A DNA stretch of 64,000 bases from Acanthosoma haemorrhoidale (lineage: Eukaryota; Arthropoda; Insecta; Hemiptera; Acanthosomatidae), in assembly GCA_930367205.1 (NCBI GenBank), contig OV884011.1:90133474-90197473 (forward strand). The letters run 5' to 3'. The position numbers and the translations under genes were made by a program. Positions 1 to 10,800 of this stretch are shown piece after piece. Below the pieces are notes generated by a model. The model did not search any database. It saw only the letters and a list, made by a program, of their open reading frames with translations, and had not been told where the DNA came from. Numbering within the stretch: position 1 is the stretch's first letter; each line of letters begins with the position of its first letter.

Positions 1-247
1 GGAACAGAGAGCAGTCACAGGCATTGCCCACTCCTCCTCCGTCCAGCACTCTGCTCATCCCAGCAACCAGCAAACTCAATCCCATCCTCAACCACACATC
101 TCGCATATCCCCTCACCTTCAAGCTCTTCAGATCTCACCAGCCTTTTAACCTCATTCCTTACAGAGTTCAGAACCCTAATTACCCCTCTCATTTCCCTTC
201 TTACAAATCTTGTCTCCTACCTTATCCCCGGTAAACAAAATCCATAA
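1..247 (+). pseudogene. C-terminal end of J1 ORF1 (gag-like nucleic-acid-binding protein), copy A
   Basis: Only the tail of ORF1 lies in the window. The last 35 or so codons encode the same hydrophobic, Leu/Ile-rich C-terminus as copy C (TEFRTLITPLISLLTNLV), ending in TAA at 245-247. Upstream the frame is disturbed relative to copy C. The TAA is followed at once, in the same frame, by GTG and the first codons of ORF2, exactly as in copy C. Confidence 0.75.
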
Positions 248-2903
248 GTGGATCCTTCCGACTCCTTATCCATTCTCCTTTGGAATGCGAATGGTGTTCG
301 CACCCATACTAACGAACTGACAGCACTACTCCATGACAAAAACATCGATGTAGCTCTTATTACTGAAACAAGACTTACAAGTAAACGACTATTTACCGTT
401 CGACAGTACTAGACTTATCGAACTGATCACCCAGATGGAAGATCTCATGCAGGTACCATTGTCATTGTCCATAAATCCATATCCCATCACATAGTTCCTT
501 TGGTAGCACATGATTTCCTTCAATCCACTGCAGTGTCAATCACCACCCTCACTTTTTCCCTTACTCTATCATCAGTGCACTGCCCTCCCAATAAATCCAT
601 TCCCGATTCCCAATTCATCTCCTTTCTAGACTTCATCGGGCATCGTTTCCTTTTGGGTGGGGACTTTAACGCAAAGCACCAACACTGGGGTTCACGATTC
701 ACAAATACACGAGGACGTGCTTTCCTGTCTGCACTCACACGGAGACATTGCTCCACTACCTTTCCTGACACAGCCACCTATTGGCTATTAGATCCCAACC
801 GAAATCCAGATCTCCCTGACTTTTTTTTCTGCAATAGTTTAGGAGCACTAAAATATTCACTCAAGCGCCTCGATGACTTCTCCTCCGACCATAGCCCCTT
901 ATTATTAACCATTTTCCTAAATCCAATTCACAAACTACCTCCTCCTTTATTTATTAGGGGCCCAGTTGACTGGGACCACTTCCGCCAGATTCTTACAGAC
1001 TCTGTAGACCTCAAAGTACCTCTGAAAACATCCCAAGACCTAGATGATGCAGTGCATTCCTTCACTACTCTGATGACGGGGTTTGGGAGGCATCGTCACC
1101 CAAAAATCCACAATAATAATCGTTTACCTCAGCATATCAAAGATCTAATCAAATCCAAACGCCGCTCTAGAACAGTTTGGCAAAGATCCCGGCATCCTGC
1201 TGATCGCCGCTCGTACAATCAGTATTGCCGATTGGTAAAGCGGCGATTGGCATCCTTCCGTCCTGATTCTTTCAATTCCTACCTCTCCTCTCTGTATACC
1301 AGGGATAACTCCTTGTGGAATGTAACCAAAAAAATCCTAAAGTATCAACCTGTTTCTCATCCACTACGTCGTGATGATGGATCCTGGGCGGCTTCGGATG
1401 GGGATAGGTCGGAGGAATATGCTCTGCATCTTACCCATACCTTCACACCTCACCTTTCTCATCAATGCTATACTCACAGCACAACTGTGGAAGATTTCCT
1501 CACTTCACCTATTGCTCTCTCTCTTCCACCAAAAGCCGTTAATCCCTCTGAGGTCAAATACCTTCTGAAAAACTTACCTTACAGAAAAACCCCTGGATTT
1601 GATCTACTAACTCCTCAAATTTTCAAACAACTTACTCCTAAAGCCATAATCTTCCTAACCTATATACATAATTGCATTATTCCTCTCCTCTGGAAACATT
1701 CCATTATTGTCCTATTCGCCAAACCCGGTAAACCACCCAATGACGCCTAATCTACCGTCCAATTAGCCTTATCCCTATCCTCTTGAAAATATTTGAGAAT
1801 TTCCTGCTAAAACGTCTACTTCTAATTGTCGAATCCAAAAACCTTTTTCCCACACACCAGTTTGGTTTCCGCCAACGACATTCCACTGCTCAACAAGGCC
1901 TTCGCGTTGTTGATCACATCTCCCCAGCCCTTGAAACCAAACAGTATTGCACTGCTGCCTTTCTTGATATAGCTCAAGCCTTTGACAGGGTTTGACACGC
2001 AGGTTTGCTCTACAAACTCAAAAGACATTTACCACAGACCCTTTTCCTAATCCTACAGTCCTACCTTTCAAACCGCTTCTTTCAAGTCCGCTGTGGTTTA
2101 GAATACTCTCACTACTATCCCATAAATGTAGGAGTTACACAGGGCAGTGTCCTAGGCCCCATCCTCTATAACCTATACACCGCTGATATCCCCTCTACCC
2201 CTAATACCTTCTTGGCCACATTTGCTGATGACACTGCAGTCTTGTCATCCCACCCAAACCCCAACATAGCATCCTGTAACCTTCAAAAACACCTTGACGA
2301 GATCGAGTATTGGCGCAATCAATGGTGGATCAAAGTTAATGAAGCAACATACTCCCACATTACCTTCACTCTTTGTCCCAAGACTTCTCCACTAGTTTAT
2401 TTTTCAATTCCTCTCCCTGTAACCGAGACAGTACGGTACTTAGGCTTCTATCTCGACAAACGACTGACCTGGAACCCACATACGAGACTAAAAAGACAAT
2501 AACTAAACAGACGCTTTGGACAACTGTACAGACTACTTCAAAGGACATCCCATTTCTCAATAGAAAATAAACTAATAATCTTAAAGTTATAGTTAAACCA
2601 ATCTGGACATACGGAATAGAGCTATGGGGGTCAGCAAAAAAGTCGAACATCAAGCGTATCCAATCCTTTCAATCCAAAGTCCTGAGAACAGTAGTAAATG
2701 CCCCTTATTATGTCAGCAACAAAACCCTTCATAACGACCTTAATATACCCTATATTGTAGAACTCATCCCTTCCAAGTTTATGAAATTCCACAGTAGCCT
2801 TTCCAAGCACCCTAATCCTGTAGCACAGTCATTGTACTGCGCCACTCATCCATATAATCCTCCTCGGAGACTGAAACGGCAGTGGCCTCGTGACCTGCGA
2901 TAA
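248..2903 (+). pseudogene. J1 ORF2, endonuclease-reverse transcriptase, copy A (broken)
   Basis: ORF2 nicks target DNA with an APE-like endonuclease and primes cDNA synthesis with its reverse transcriptase. Endonuclease motifs are visible: LLWNANGV at the start, GGDFNAKH near 655-680 and SSDHSPL near 885. RT motifs follow: PISL-type block, AFDRV near 1980, VTQGSVLGPILY near 2135 and TFADDTAVL near 2215, so the catalytic FADD is kept. A TAG at about 409 and frameshifts near 1750, 1995 and 2500 break the frame. The C-terminal half, ending in RQWPRDLR and TAA at 2901-2903, is out of frame with the centre. No AUG exists at the start of this frame; it begins GTG. Confidence 0.85.
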
Positions 2904-3238
2904 TCGCGTGTCAGTGGGAGTCTTGGCAATGGCCAGTTTCTCGAATCATGTCCTGAGCGTCTGTGGCTCTCGCGCTTTTGGTCAGCCTCCACTGGCTAGT
3001 ACCCGGTGACGCGGCTGACGGAGGAGCGTGGGGGACTTCCCAATACTCCGCTTTCTCTTCGCATGTGGATTTGGTAGGTCTCTGGGCTGTCCGTAAGTAT
3101 TGTATGAATGTGCGAGTGAATGATGAAATGTAAGTATGGTATGAATGAAAACATTTATCTCAATTATTTATTGCCTATTAAGTATTAAGGCAGATTGTAA
3201 TTTTATTCTAATAAAGTTGTTTATAATAAAAAAAAAGA

Positions 3239-3464
3239 AAAATATATACATATTTACATACACGTTCGACTAACATTATATTACAATTGTTGTGGTCTAC
3301 TGATCGCTGTTAACATTTATGAAAAAAAAAACATATGAAATAAAATGACTTACAGTAACAAGTGGTAACTTTAGTTTATAATATAATATATAAAAATATT
3401 ATAGCGTATATTTCGAAACAAACTTAAAAAAATGAATTTATATTTTATTAGTCATGTTTATTTT
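3239..3464. other. AT-rich spacer, no gene seen
   Basis: Low-complexity AT-rich sequence between the A-rich end of LINE A and the gypsy fragment G3. I see no reading frame, repeat match or regulatory element. Confidence 0.6.
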
Positions 3465-5415
3465 ATATTTACCGTCGCGCAACCGAACTTCTCGTGCAGA
3501 GGTATGGTGGTGGGGTGTTTCCTAATTCCTCTGGTTCACCCGGTGTAGGTAAACTTTCGGCGGTGTCTGGCAAATAAGATGGCTTGACGGTCTAAGGAAA
3601 TGCGAGTCTCCTTATTATCTGCCATTATAACTACGGTTTTATTATTTCTGCTGACTACTAGGTGTGGAACAGTATAAGCCGGATCAAGGCTACGCAGGTG
3701 TTCTTGTCGAACGAAGACGTGTGTGCAGTTGTTGAGGTCTTTGCTAACGAACGTTTTCTTTGTGTCTTCCCGGTGTTGTGTGATGTTGCGTCGAACGTCA
3801 AGATCTACTTGTGTTGGTGTAAAGTATTCTCCGGGAAGGCATAAGGGTTTTTTGTTCGTTCAGCGACACTCCACCCCAGGTCCTCTTTGATCACACTTCG
3901 TAGGCCGAGCAGGACTGCTGGCAGGCTTCGCGTCCACTGACGGTGTTGTGAATGGGCGGTTAGTGCGGCTTTAAGCGAGTGGTGCCATCGTTCAATTCGG
4001 CCATATGACTGTGGATGGTAGGCGGTGGTCCGAATTCTCTCGATACCCAGGAGGCGAGTCAGTCTCGTGAACAGGTCTGATTCAAACTGACGGCCTTGGT
4101 CAGTCGTTATTCGTATGGGTGTGCCGAACCTGGTGACCCAGCCACTAAAGTAGGCGTCGGATACGGTGGTAGCTTCCATGTTGCCAAGTGGAATTGCCTC
4201 AGGCCATCCCGTGGCTTGGTCAATCATGGTTAGGAAGTATCGCTTCCCCTCTGACGTTGGCAGTGGTCCTACGAGGTCGATATGCACGTGCTTGAACCTC
4301 CCCGCGTCCGCGAATTGCCCTGGAGGGGTTATGGTGTGGTGGTGTATTTTTGAGGTATGGCATGCTATACAACATCGTGCCCATCGAGCCACGTTCATAC
4401 CCGGCCAAAAAAACCTTTGGCTCATCATTTTTCGACTTGCTCTTACTTCTGGGTGACTTAGGTTGTGCAGCTGGTTGACGGTGGATCGTCGATAGCCCGA
4501 AGGTAAGTACGGCCTTGGATCCCCCGTGAGGTCTCGCAAATGAGAGAAATGTCGCTGCCGGGGATGTTAACGGGCTCTAACCTGCATGTGGCGTTCTGTT
4601 CCTTGAAAACTGTCAATTCCTGATCTTCTACTTGAGTAGTGTGTAACTTTTGAAAATTTTCTGGGACACAGACGGCTTCTATGCGCGAGAGGGCATCCTT
4701 CCCGATGTTGTCCTCACCCTTACAATAGCGTATCTCTGTCGTGAATTTAGGTATCGCATACGTCGTTGGCAGGAGGTTTCACTTTGCTAGGCCATGGCGT
4801 GTGTGAGTGGCTTGTGGTCTTTGTAAATGATTACTTCCCGTGCTTCGAGAAGCTGTCGAAAATATTTGACTGCTTCGTAGATAGCTAGTAGCTCTCTATC
4901 GAAGGTGCTGTATTTCGACTGAGCAGTGTTGAAAGCGCGGCTGAAGAAGCCGATGGGCCGTAGCGCGCCGGCCTCCATCTGTTGTAGTGCTGCACCCATA
5001 GCTGTGTCGCTGGCGTCAGCGGCTAGGATGAGCTGCCCGTCTGTTGATGGATTAGCGGAATGGGTGGCGTTGGCCAGAGTCCTGTGGATTTCTTCGAAAG
5101 CACTAGCAGCTTCTTCGGTCCAACTGATGATGGTACGGTCATTTTTCTTGGCCCCTTGTAGGTAGGCGTTAAGTACCCTCTGGTGTGCCGCTGCGTTAGG
5201 TAAGCACCGGCGATAAAAGTTGATCATGCCAAGAAAACGTCTGAGGTCTCGTATCGTAGTAGGTCGGGGGTAATCTAAGATTACCTGTACTTTAGCTGGC
5301 GATGGAACGATGCCCTGGGGTGAGACATGGTACCCTAGGAATCCGACCTCGGGCTGTCCTAGCACGCATTTCGCGATGTTAAGGGTCAAACGGCCCAAAC
5401 GTCGAACAGGGTTAC
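3465..5415 (-). pseudogene. G3, Ty3/gypsy pol fragment: RT end, RNase H, integrase
   Basis: Read on the minus strand from 5415 down. First comes the RT thumb/connection (FLGYHVSPQG, RRFLGMINFYRR near 5340-5210). RNase H follows, with LAADASD and YKDHKPLTHAM. A linker near 4740-4680 reads GEDNIGKDALSRI. The integrase has an HHCC zinc region (LHNLSHPEV...CIACHTSK) and a DDE core: VHIDLVGPLP, TTDQGRQFES, and SYGRIERWHHSLK for the E. A C-terminal segment near 3600 ends ISLDR. All visible catalytic Asp/Glu residues of RNase H and integrase are kept, but the palm of RT, protease, gag and LTRs are missing and small lesions split the frame (about 4540 and 3800). A 5'-truncated gypsy remnant. Confidence 0.85.
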
Positions 5416-5482
5416 GGATCTTGTCACCACTATTTTTTCCATCTCGGTCCACTAGCCACTAGCCTACCCCTAAACTAGCCAC

Positions 5483-5613
5483 CCCTAACCAAAGTAGCCA
5501 GATCGTCAACGTAAGGCACAGACGTTAAGTATTCTTCCTCCAGGGTCGCAAGAACTGTTAAAGATTAATTTCCACAGCGCTGACCCTAGGGGGCAGCCCG
5601 ATTCCCCCAGGCC
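5483..5613 (-). pseudogene. R1-clade LINE reverse transcriptase scrap
   Basis: A minus-strand stretch reads GCPLGSALWKLIFN, a short shifted gap, then EEEYLTSVPYVDDLATLV. It aligns by eye with the RT block of element F at about 59270-59390 (LGPAHWKLVFN, LEERGFSAVAYVDDLAA). YVDD is the RT catalytic motif. The piece is about 130 bp with no flanking element sequence recognised. Its frame is interrupted near 5550. Confidence 0.65.
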
Positions 5614-6779
5614 TTCAGCCTCATACGATTATCCTTTTATGACCAAGAAGGTGGTAGCTGACAACCGGCTCAGTCATGCCTCTTGCTAGAACAGAGTATT
5701 CATGCACACAGAGAGACGGACAGACATACAGATAGAGGAAAGCGTGAGAGTTTCTGGTTTTGAAAAAAAAAAACCATCTAAACCCAAAAACAAAATAAGT
5801 GCCGGTACCCCTTAGGTAGCCTGTTATGTCTGTATAAGCAAGAAACATCAATACAATAAATCACTTATTTTATATTCTTTTTATTTTCATTAGTCGTTAT
5901 TCGATATAGTAATCAGTAACGAGCTGTACATACTATCCGAAGGATACGGTCAATATTTATCGTTAAAGCGATAAATACCCAGTGCTAATCACGTTTGCCG
6001 TGGATTTGCCATTAAGTTGAGCAATGTACGCCGTTTGGATGATAATTACTGCAGGAGCCAGCAATCACATTTGGCGTCTTGGGATGTGCTGCCCTGCTCT
6101 CGTGAGCGATATCGGATCTGCAATGCAGTTTGAGGACTTCCTTTCCTGGCCATCTCTTGGCCTACAGCCATACTGCCATACCGCCGGTTCATCTTGATAT
6201 TTCTTCCTACGGCGTCATTTCCCTTATAGGGTATAGTATTGAGGCGAAGGGTTCATTATTGATTGTGGGAACTGAAGTATTTTTCTCGCTATAAACTTTA
6301 ACCAATTCGGAAAAATTCAACGTTTTTGGTTGAATTCTGGTATTTAAGGTTTTGAAAGTATGAACAATTTTTAGTTATTTTGATCAAAAATATTTGAGAA
6401 AAGTTCTTACTGATTCCTGATTTCCTATTACGATTTTTATTATTTGTTGTTCTAATTTTAAGCAGGTAAGAGGTAGTAATTCTTCAGTTTTAGTTATGTA
6501 AACTTCTAACACAGTAATGTTTGTTTTACTTGTAAAATATGCAAATTATGCTTTCTACTTCAATTATTCAAGTAACTTTTTGTGTACTACATTTGTAAAA
6601 GGGGTTATGTTTTTAACAGAGCTATTTTGTAATGCAATATTGATTTACTATTTCAAAATTTTAATTTATTTTTGCAGTAAGGTTTTCGATCCAATATATT
6701 ATTACGTTTTTTATCTTTTTTGTTTAAATAATTTTTTATCTGAGGTTTCTTAGGTTCTGTTAATATAAAAAAGAATTCT
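5614..6779. other. No gene recognised
   Basis: About 1.2 kb, mixed composition at first (5614-6240) then strongly AT-rich. It contains a short A-run near 5762-5773 and a small hairpin-like motif near 5958-5980 (tttatcg...cgataaa). The open stretches are short and AT-driven. I see nothing else that can be supported. Confidence 0.5.
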
Positions 6780-7390
6780 GGCAAAAGAAAAATTGTTTAA
6801 TTACAAACTGATTCATGGATTTAATATACATCTAAGCACGTACGTGATAAAATTACAATGTTAAAAACTAAACTTAAAATATACCTTAACATTAATCGCG
6901 ACTGGCCGGTTTTACTAAGTTGCGTCCTTCGGTGAATTCTTCTGGTTCCTTTGTTCTTCCTTTGTTCTTTGTAGCCGAGCGTGGTCCTGGTGCTTGCCTC
7001 GTGTCTTCCACGACGATCGTAACGGCCAAGACTCACCTTGTCTCGTGGGCGGGTCAAGAAGAACAAGGACGATCCTTCGGCTCTCCTCGTTTTTATACCC
7101 TCTGTTGCCATCTGGGATTTTTTAACTTCTTTGCTTTTCCAATGCCCGTTGTCTCAGATATTATTAACTTTTCTTGTTTTAAAGGTAACAAATCCAATAT
7201 TAAATTATTTATACCTAATTCTTGATATTATTTATTTTATAACTATTGATATTAGACATAACGGCAACAAAAATGTTCATCTTTTCATAGCCATGACCCA
7301 CGGGTCGTTTTACCGTTCTTTTACACTCGCTAATTTCGAGTTTATATCAAAGGCAACATCACAAACTCACAGCATATAAATATCACAACA
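6780..7390 (-). repeat. Candidate 3' LTR of gypsy element G4 (edges approximate)
   Basis: The segment lies just beyond the integrase end of G4 on the minus strand. On that strand it would start TGTTGTGATAT at 7390, after a moderately purine-rich stretch, and it contains a strong TATA box (7090-7097) followed by a GC-richer transcribed region. This is the layout of an LTR (U3, TATA, R, U5). The other LTR of G4 is not in the window, so the left edge is a guess and identity rests on position and promoter only. Confidence 0.4.
7090..7097 (-). promoter_or_regulatory. TATA box of the candidate G4 LTR
   Basis: On the minus strand the sequence reads GGGTATAAAAACGAGG, a near-consensus TATA box in an otherwise GC-richer setting, with start-site-like sequence about 30 nt on. 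If the LTR call is right, this drives transcription towards lower coordinates. Confidence 0.4.
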
Positions 7391-7619
7391 TTCGGGTCCA
7401 CTCCGATTCAAAAAAATTGTTGAGCTTGTCTATAAAAAATTTTTTGTTTCACTTCACTTTTGACTTTGCTTTCACTTGTTCAGCACTTGACCAATTTGGA
7501 TTTTCTTACAACTCAATTACAATATCAAAATGTGTCACCAAAATATGTTTACAATTGTAATTGTACAATACAATATTTTAACATTCAATTATATTACAAT
7601 AAATTTTTAATTTTCAAGT

Positions 7620-7880
7620 CTTTACATTGCTTGATTGACATTATTTCATAATAAGGCTTTAATAGTGTGGCATGGAACATTCCACGAATATTTTCTCTAT
7701 CATCTGCTACTATGAAAGTGGATTCACCAACTTGATTAACAATTTTATATGGCCCTTCAAAAATAGGTAAAAGTTTTGCATTTTTTTATACCTGCCTTAG
7801 GGATGCTTAAAGCTTTAACAAGGACTTAATCTTGTAATTTAAATTCTGTAAATTTTTTATTTTTATTATATTTGTTTTTA
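7620..7880 (-). pseudogene. G4 integrase C-terminal GPY/F-type domain
   Basis: The minus strand reads LLPIFEGPYKIVNQVGEST, then NIRGMFHATLLKPYY near 7790-7640, a typical GPY/F module at the end of gypsy integrases. Just upstream (7800-7880) the frame continues with a stop. It is cut at about 7885 by a J1 3'-UTR scrap. It belongs with the integrase core at 8917-9310. Confidence 0.7.
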
Positions 7881-7886
7881 TTATGG

Positions 7887-7944
7887 ATACGAGCCAGTGG
7901 AGGCTGACGAAGAGCGCGAGAGCAACCTACGCTCAGGACATGAT
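7887..7944 (-). repeat. J1 LINE 3'-UTR fragment, minus strand
   Basis: The reverse complement matches the J1 3' UTR from the 'catgtcctgagcgt' block to 'ccactggctcgta', as in copies A, C and D. Only about 58 bp are present and both ends are abrupt. It lies inverted to the longer J1 3' end at 8309-8577. Confidence 0.75.
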
Positions 7945-8308
7945 GTGTCTTTGATATATTTGTTATTTGTAAAACGTGAATATGTCTTGATTGATAAGTA
8001 GATTAGTGACTCCCTGGAATTGTAGCGTAGATTCAGTTTTGCTTGTGTATTTTGTATTTTGATTTTTTGATGTTGAACCTCATGAATTGAAACTATTTTC
8101 ACCCTACAGAAGTAAATATTCTACTGAGATAGGTAGGTTTTCTTGATGAAAATTCACAATCATTCAATCAGCTGTAATCAGTCAGTTTCAGTCAGTGTAA
8201 TTCTCTTATCAAATCGTCTTTAATAGTCGGCCTTAAATAAATTTGATTAAAACATACTTTACATTCCTTATAAAACACACCTCGTGAACTGCTATAAATT
8301 TGTCACAG
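7945..8308. other. Unassigned sequence between two J1 3'-end fragments
   Basis: AT-rich sequence lying within the span of G4. It may be G4 sequence or filler; I see no domain on either strand. Confidence 0.4.
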
Positions 8309-8577
8309 CCCTGGCAATGGCCAGTTTCTCAAATCATGTCCTGAGCGTATGGGGCTCTCGCGCTTTTCGTCAGCCTCCACTGACTCGTATCCGGTGACGC
8401 GGCTGACGGAAGACGGTGAGGGACTTCTCAAGACTCCGCTTCCTCTTTTGCATGCGAGGGACAACTATGTGGATTTGAGAGGTCTCTGGGCTGTTTGTAA
8501 ATACTGTATGAATGAGATCATTTATTACAATTACTTATTGCCCAATAAAAGGCAGATTGTAATTTTATCACAATAAA
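8309..8577 (+). mobile_element. J1 LINE 3' end only (severely 5'-truncated copy)
   Basis: About 270 bp match the J1 3' UTR: 'cctggcaatggccagtttct', the 'gtgacgcggctgacgg' block, then 'ggcagattgtaattttatc' and AATAAAG. No ORF2 sequence is included and no clear poly(A) tail follows. It is a typical 5'-truncated insertion, within the integrase region of G4. Confidence 0.85.
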
Positions 8578-8599
8578 GAAGTTTCATATATATAAAACA

Positions 8600-9310
8600 C
8601 CCACTCATAATTAAAAGTACAATATGCTGATCATGTGTTGGTTGAAAAATAAAGAAACCACATTAAAACTTCACTAACTGGTTACATTTTCACAAATAAA
8701 CCCTATCTCCCATTTTATTTAATTTTTCGTATATGAATTTATTTATTTCTTCCGGATCATTGAATTGTGATTTGTTTGGATTGTATATACTGACTAGAAT
8801 CGTAATGGTTCTACTTCGAAAAAAGCTTGAATTAGTGTAATATTGGTAGTTGTATAATATAGAATATTTATTTAGATTATATCTTTTTAATTTGACTTAA
8901 CCATTCTTTATGGTTTTCATTTATGAGAAGTCTTAAGATATTTTAAAATATCTTGGTTAACCCGTTCTGAAATATTTCCTTGTGGATGTCTTATTGAAGT
9001 AAGGATTCTAACTATTTTATTTTTGCTTAAAACTTTTTCCGACGTAAAACAAGTGGCGTTATCACTAAAACATTTTTGTGGTATGCCTATTTCCTGAAAA
9101 AATTTACTTAACCATGATATAGCACCCGTTATATTTGCTCTTTTTGTTGGATAGATTTTAATATACTTAGTAAAATTGTCTATTACCACTAGTAAATATT
9201 TATTATTAATAACCGGACTCAAGTAATCTGTAGATATAATTTCTAGCTTTATTTTAGGAATTATTGGCTGATACGGTACTATTGAAGATTTATTTATTTG
9301 ACAATTATGG
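8600..9310 (-). pseudogene. G4 integrase core
   Basis: Integrase inserts the element's cDNA into host DNA. On the minus strand the frame from about 9310 runs through STDYLSPVINNKYLLVVIDN (first Asp in TDY), then FSDNATCF (second Asp) and NISERVNQDIL (Glu), so a DDE triad is kept. After 8917 the frame is shifted but a FNDPEEINKFIYEKLN stretch near 8740 looks like the region before the GPY/F domain. The N-terminal zinc region above 9310 is poorly preserved. It is split from the C-terminal domain by the J1 insertion at 8309-8577. Confidence 0.75.
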
Positions 9311-9515
9311 TTTTTATGTTTTACTTATTAACTTTCTTAAATTAACACAATAAAATCTTTCTCTAATAATGTTTAAACAGTTACTCATACCTGCATGACA
9401 AAATTTAAAATGGACTATGTTTATTAAATTTGTCATATAATATTTTGTTAGTTCAATATAGAATTTATTTTTTATGTATTATTCCATTGATTATTTTATA
9501 ATTTTATTTTTATTT

Positions 9516-10020
9516 TTAAATCTTTTTGTTTATGTTTTTGAAGAAATTTTCTTCTTGTAATTCATTTAATTTAAAATCATTTCCCAATCGCTCCAGGCTT
9601 TCAATTGGGTTTCTATTGATGAAATCAGCGATTTTGTTTTGCTTTCCTTGAATGTGGATATAATCAATATTTAAAGGCCCGAAATAATTAATCCATCTGA
9701 TCAAACGACTGGGTGGATTTTTACAGCTATGTAGAAATGTAATTGCACTATTATCAGTTTTCAATATAATCTTGTACCCTGCTATTAAATTATAAAATGT
9801 TTGTATCGTGTTTATAACACCTAAAAGTTCCTTTTCAGTTGAATAATAATTTAGTTCAGATTTTTTAAAAGTTCTACTACAAAAGGATATAATTTTCTTT
9901 TTATTATTTTTATCTAATTGATATAAAATCCCACCTGAAGCAAAATCTGAACTATCTGATTATGTAAAAAACTTCTTTAAAATCTGGGTAATTTAACAGG
10001 ATATCATCACTAACTTTTTG
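9516..10020 (-). pseudogene. G4 RNase H
   Basis: Minus-strand translation gives LLNYPDFKEVF, then SDSSDFASGGILYQ (first catalytic Asp block), STEKELLGVI (Glu), LKTDNSAITFL (Asp) and IHIQGKQNKIADFI, the order expected of a Ty3/gypsy RNase H. A stop lies just before SDSSDF (about 9960). The reverse transcriptase that should precede it is missing: LINE D begins at about 10025 and the protease resumes only at 12263, so the palm was lost around the insertion. Confidence 0.8.
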
Positions 10021-10454
10021 TTTAATTTCGTGGAGAGTACTGCGCTTACGCTAAACCATTACAAACCGTTGTCGTATCGCTCTAAAACTAACTGTTTTGT
10101 TACCGTTCATAGGAAGTGTCTAGTTTGTCAAACCGTCTCAACCGACTACTGGGTGAACTGTCCACGGAGGAGCTATCTACAGGTGAGTGGATAGTGAAGC
10201 TGTGGACTGTACTGCCAAGTGTAAGTTTCACTTCACATTACACAGAGAAGGCGGCCATATTGAAAGGATGTCGATCAGCTGTACCAGAAATAAGAGTGGG
10301 GAGTCCGGCAAAACCCTCATAGGCACCGTGGGCTAGTGCTAGCGTCGGAGGCTCTTAATTAAATTACCTGCGTTCGCGTCTGCTGCCATTTGCCATATAT
10401 TTTTTATTTATAAAAAAAATACTGAATAATTTAGAAAAATACTGCTGATAAAAC

Positions 10455-10800
10455 ATGCGTTTCTATCAGCAGTTAATGTCAGAAAATAAGAAAAAACGCT
10501 CAAGGTCCTTGGGACCTACCCCCACTCCATCGCCGGTCAAACGTATGCCGTAGCGATCTAGTAGAAATATTGCCCCTGTAAATTCTTCAGCTCCCGGCAG
10601 CTTTATGGAACAAATGCCATCACAACCCAACACATCTAAACAAACAACAATAACTCATGAGTCGCCATTGTTCACGCCCAATAGTTAAGAGGTGTTGAAA
10701 AATATTGAAGTAGAGGACATGGACTCTACACAAACACCCGCACAGCCTAAGCCACCAGTAATATTTGTACGTAACATTAGTAATTTCAGGATAATATATT
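10455..10800 (+). pseudogene. J1 ORF1 N-terminus, copy D
   Basis: ATG at 10455 opens a frame beginning MRFYQQLMSENKKKRSRSLG. The matching ATG in copy C (43554) opens MKFYQQIISQ and then a lysine run, so the start is supported by two copies. A TAG at about 10549 stops the frame. A further segment (10692-10800, DSTQTPAQPKPPVIFVRNIS) is homologous to copy C around 43815-43875. The zinc knuckles and C-terminus are deleted. ORF1 of Jockey-type elements binds the RNA in a ribonucleoprotein. Confidence 0.75.

Larger units (their letters stand above)
1..3238 (+). mobile_element. J1 copy A, Jockey-clade LINE, 5' end outside the window
   Basis: Non-LTR retrotransposon, degenerate. It holds the tail of ORF1 (1-247), an endonuclease-reverse transcriptase ORF2 (248-2903), a 3' UTR and an A-rich end after an AATAAA-like motif near 3210. 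It is colinear with copy C (43165-47866) and with the 3' half of copy D. The 3' UTR (about 2904-3238) contains the 'ctggcaatggccagtttctc' block found in all J1 3' ends in this window. Several stops and frameshifts show that it is dead. Clade assignment rests on the ORF1/ORF2 layout and RT motifs, not on a tree. Confidence 0.9.
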
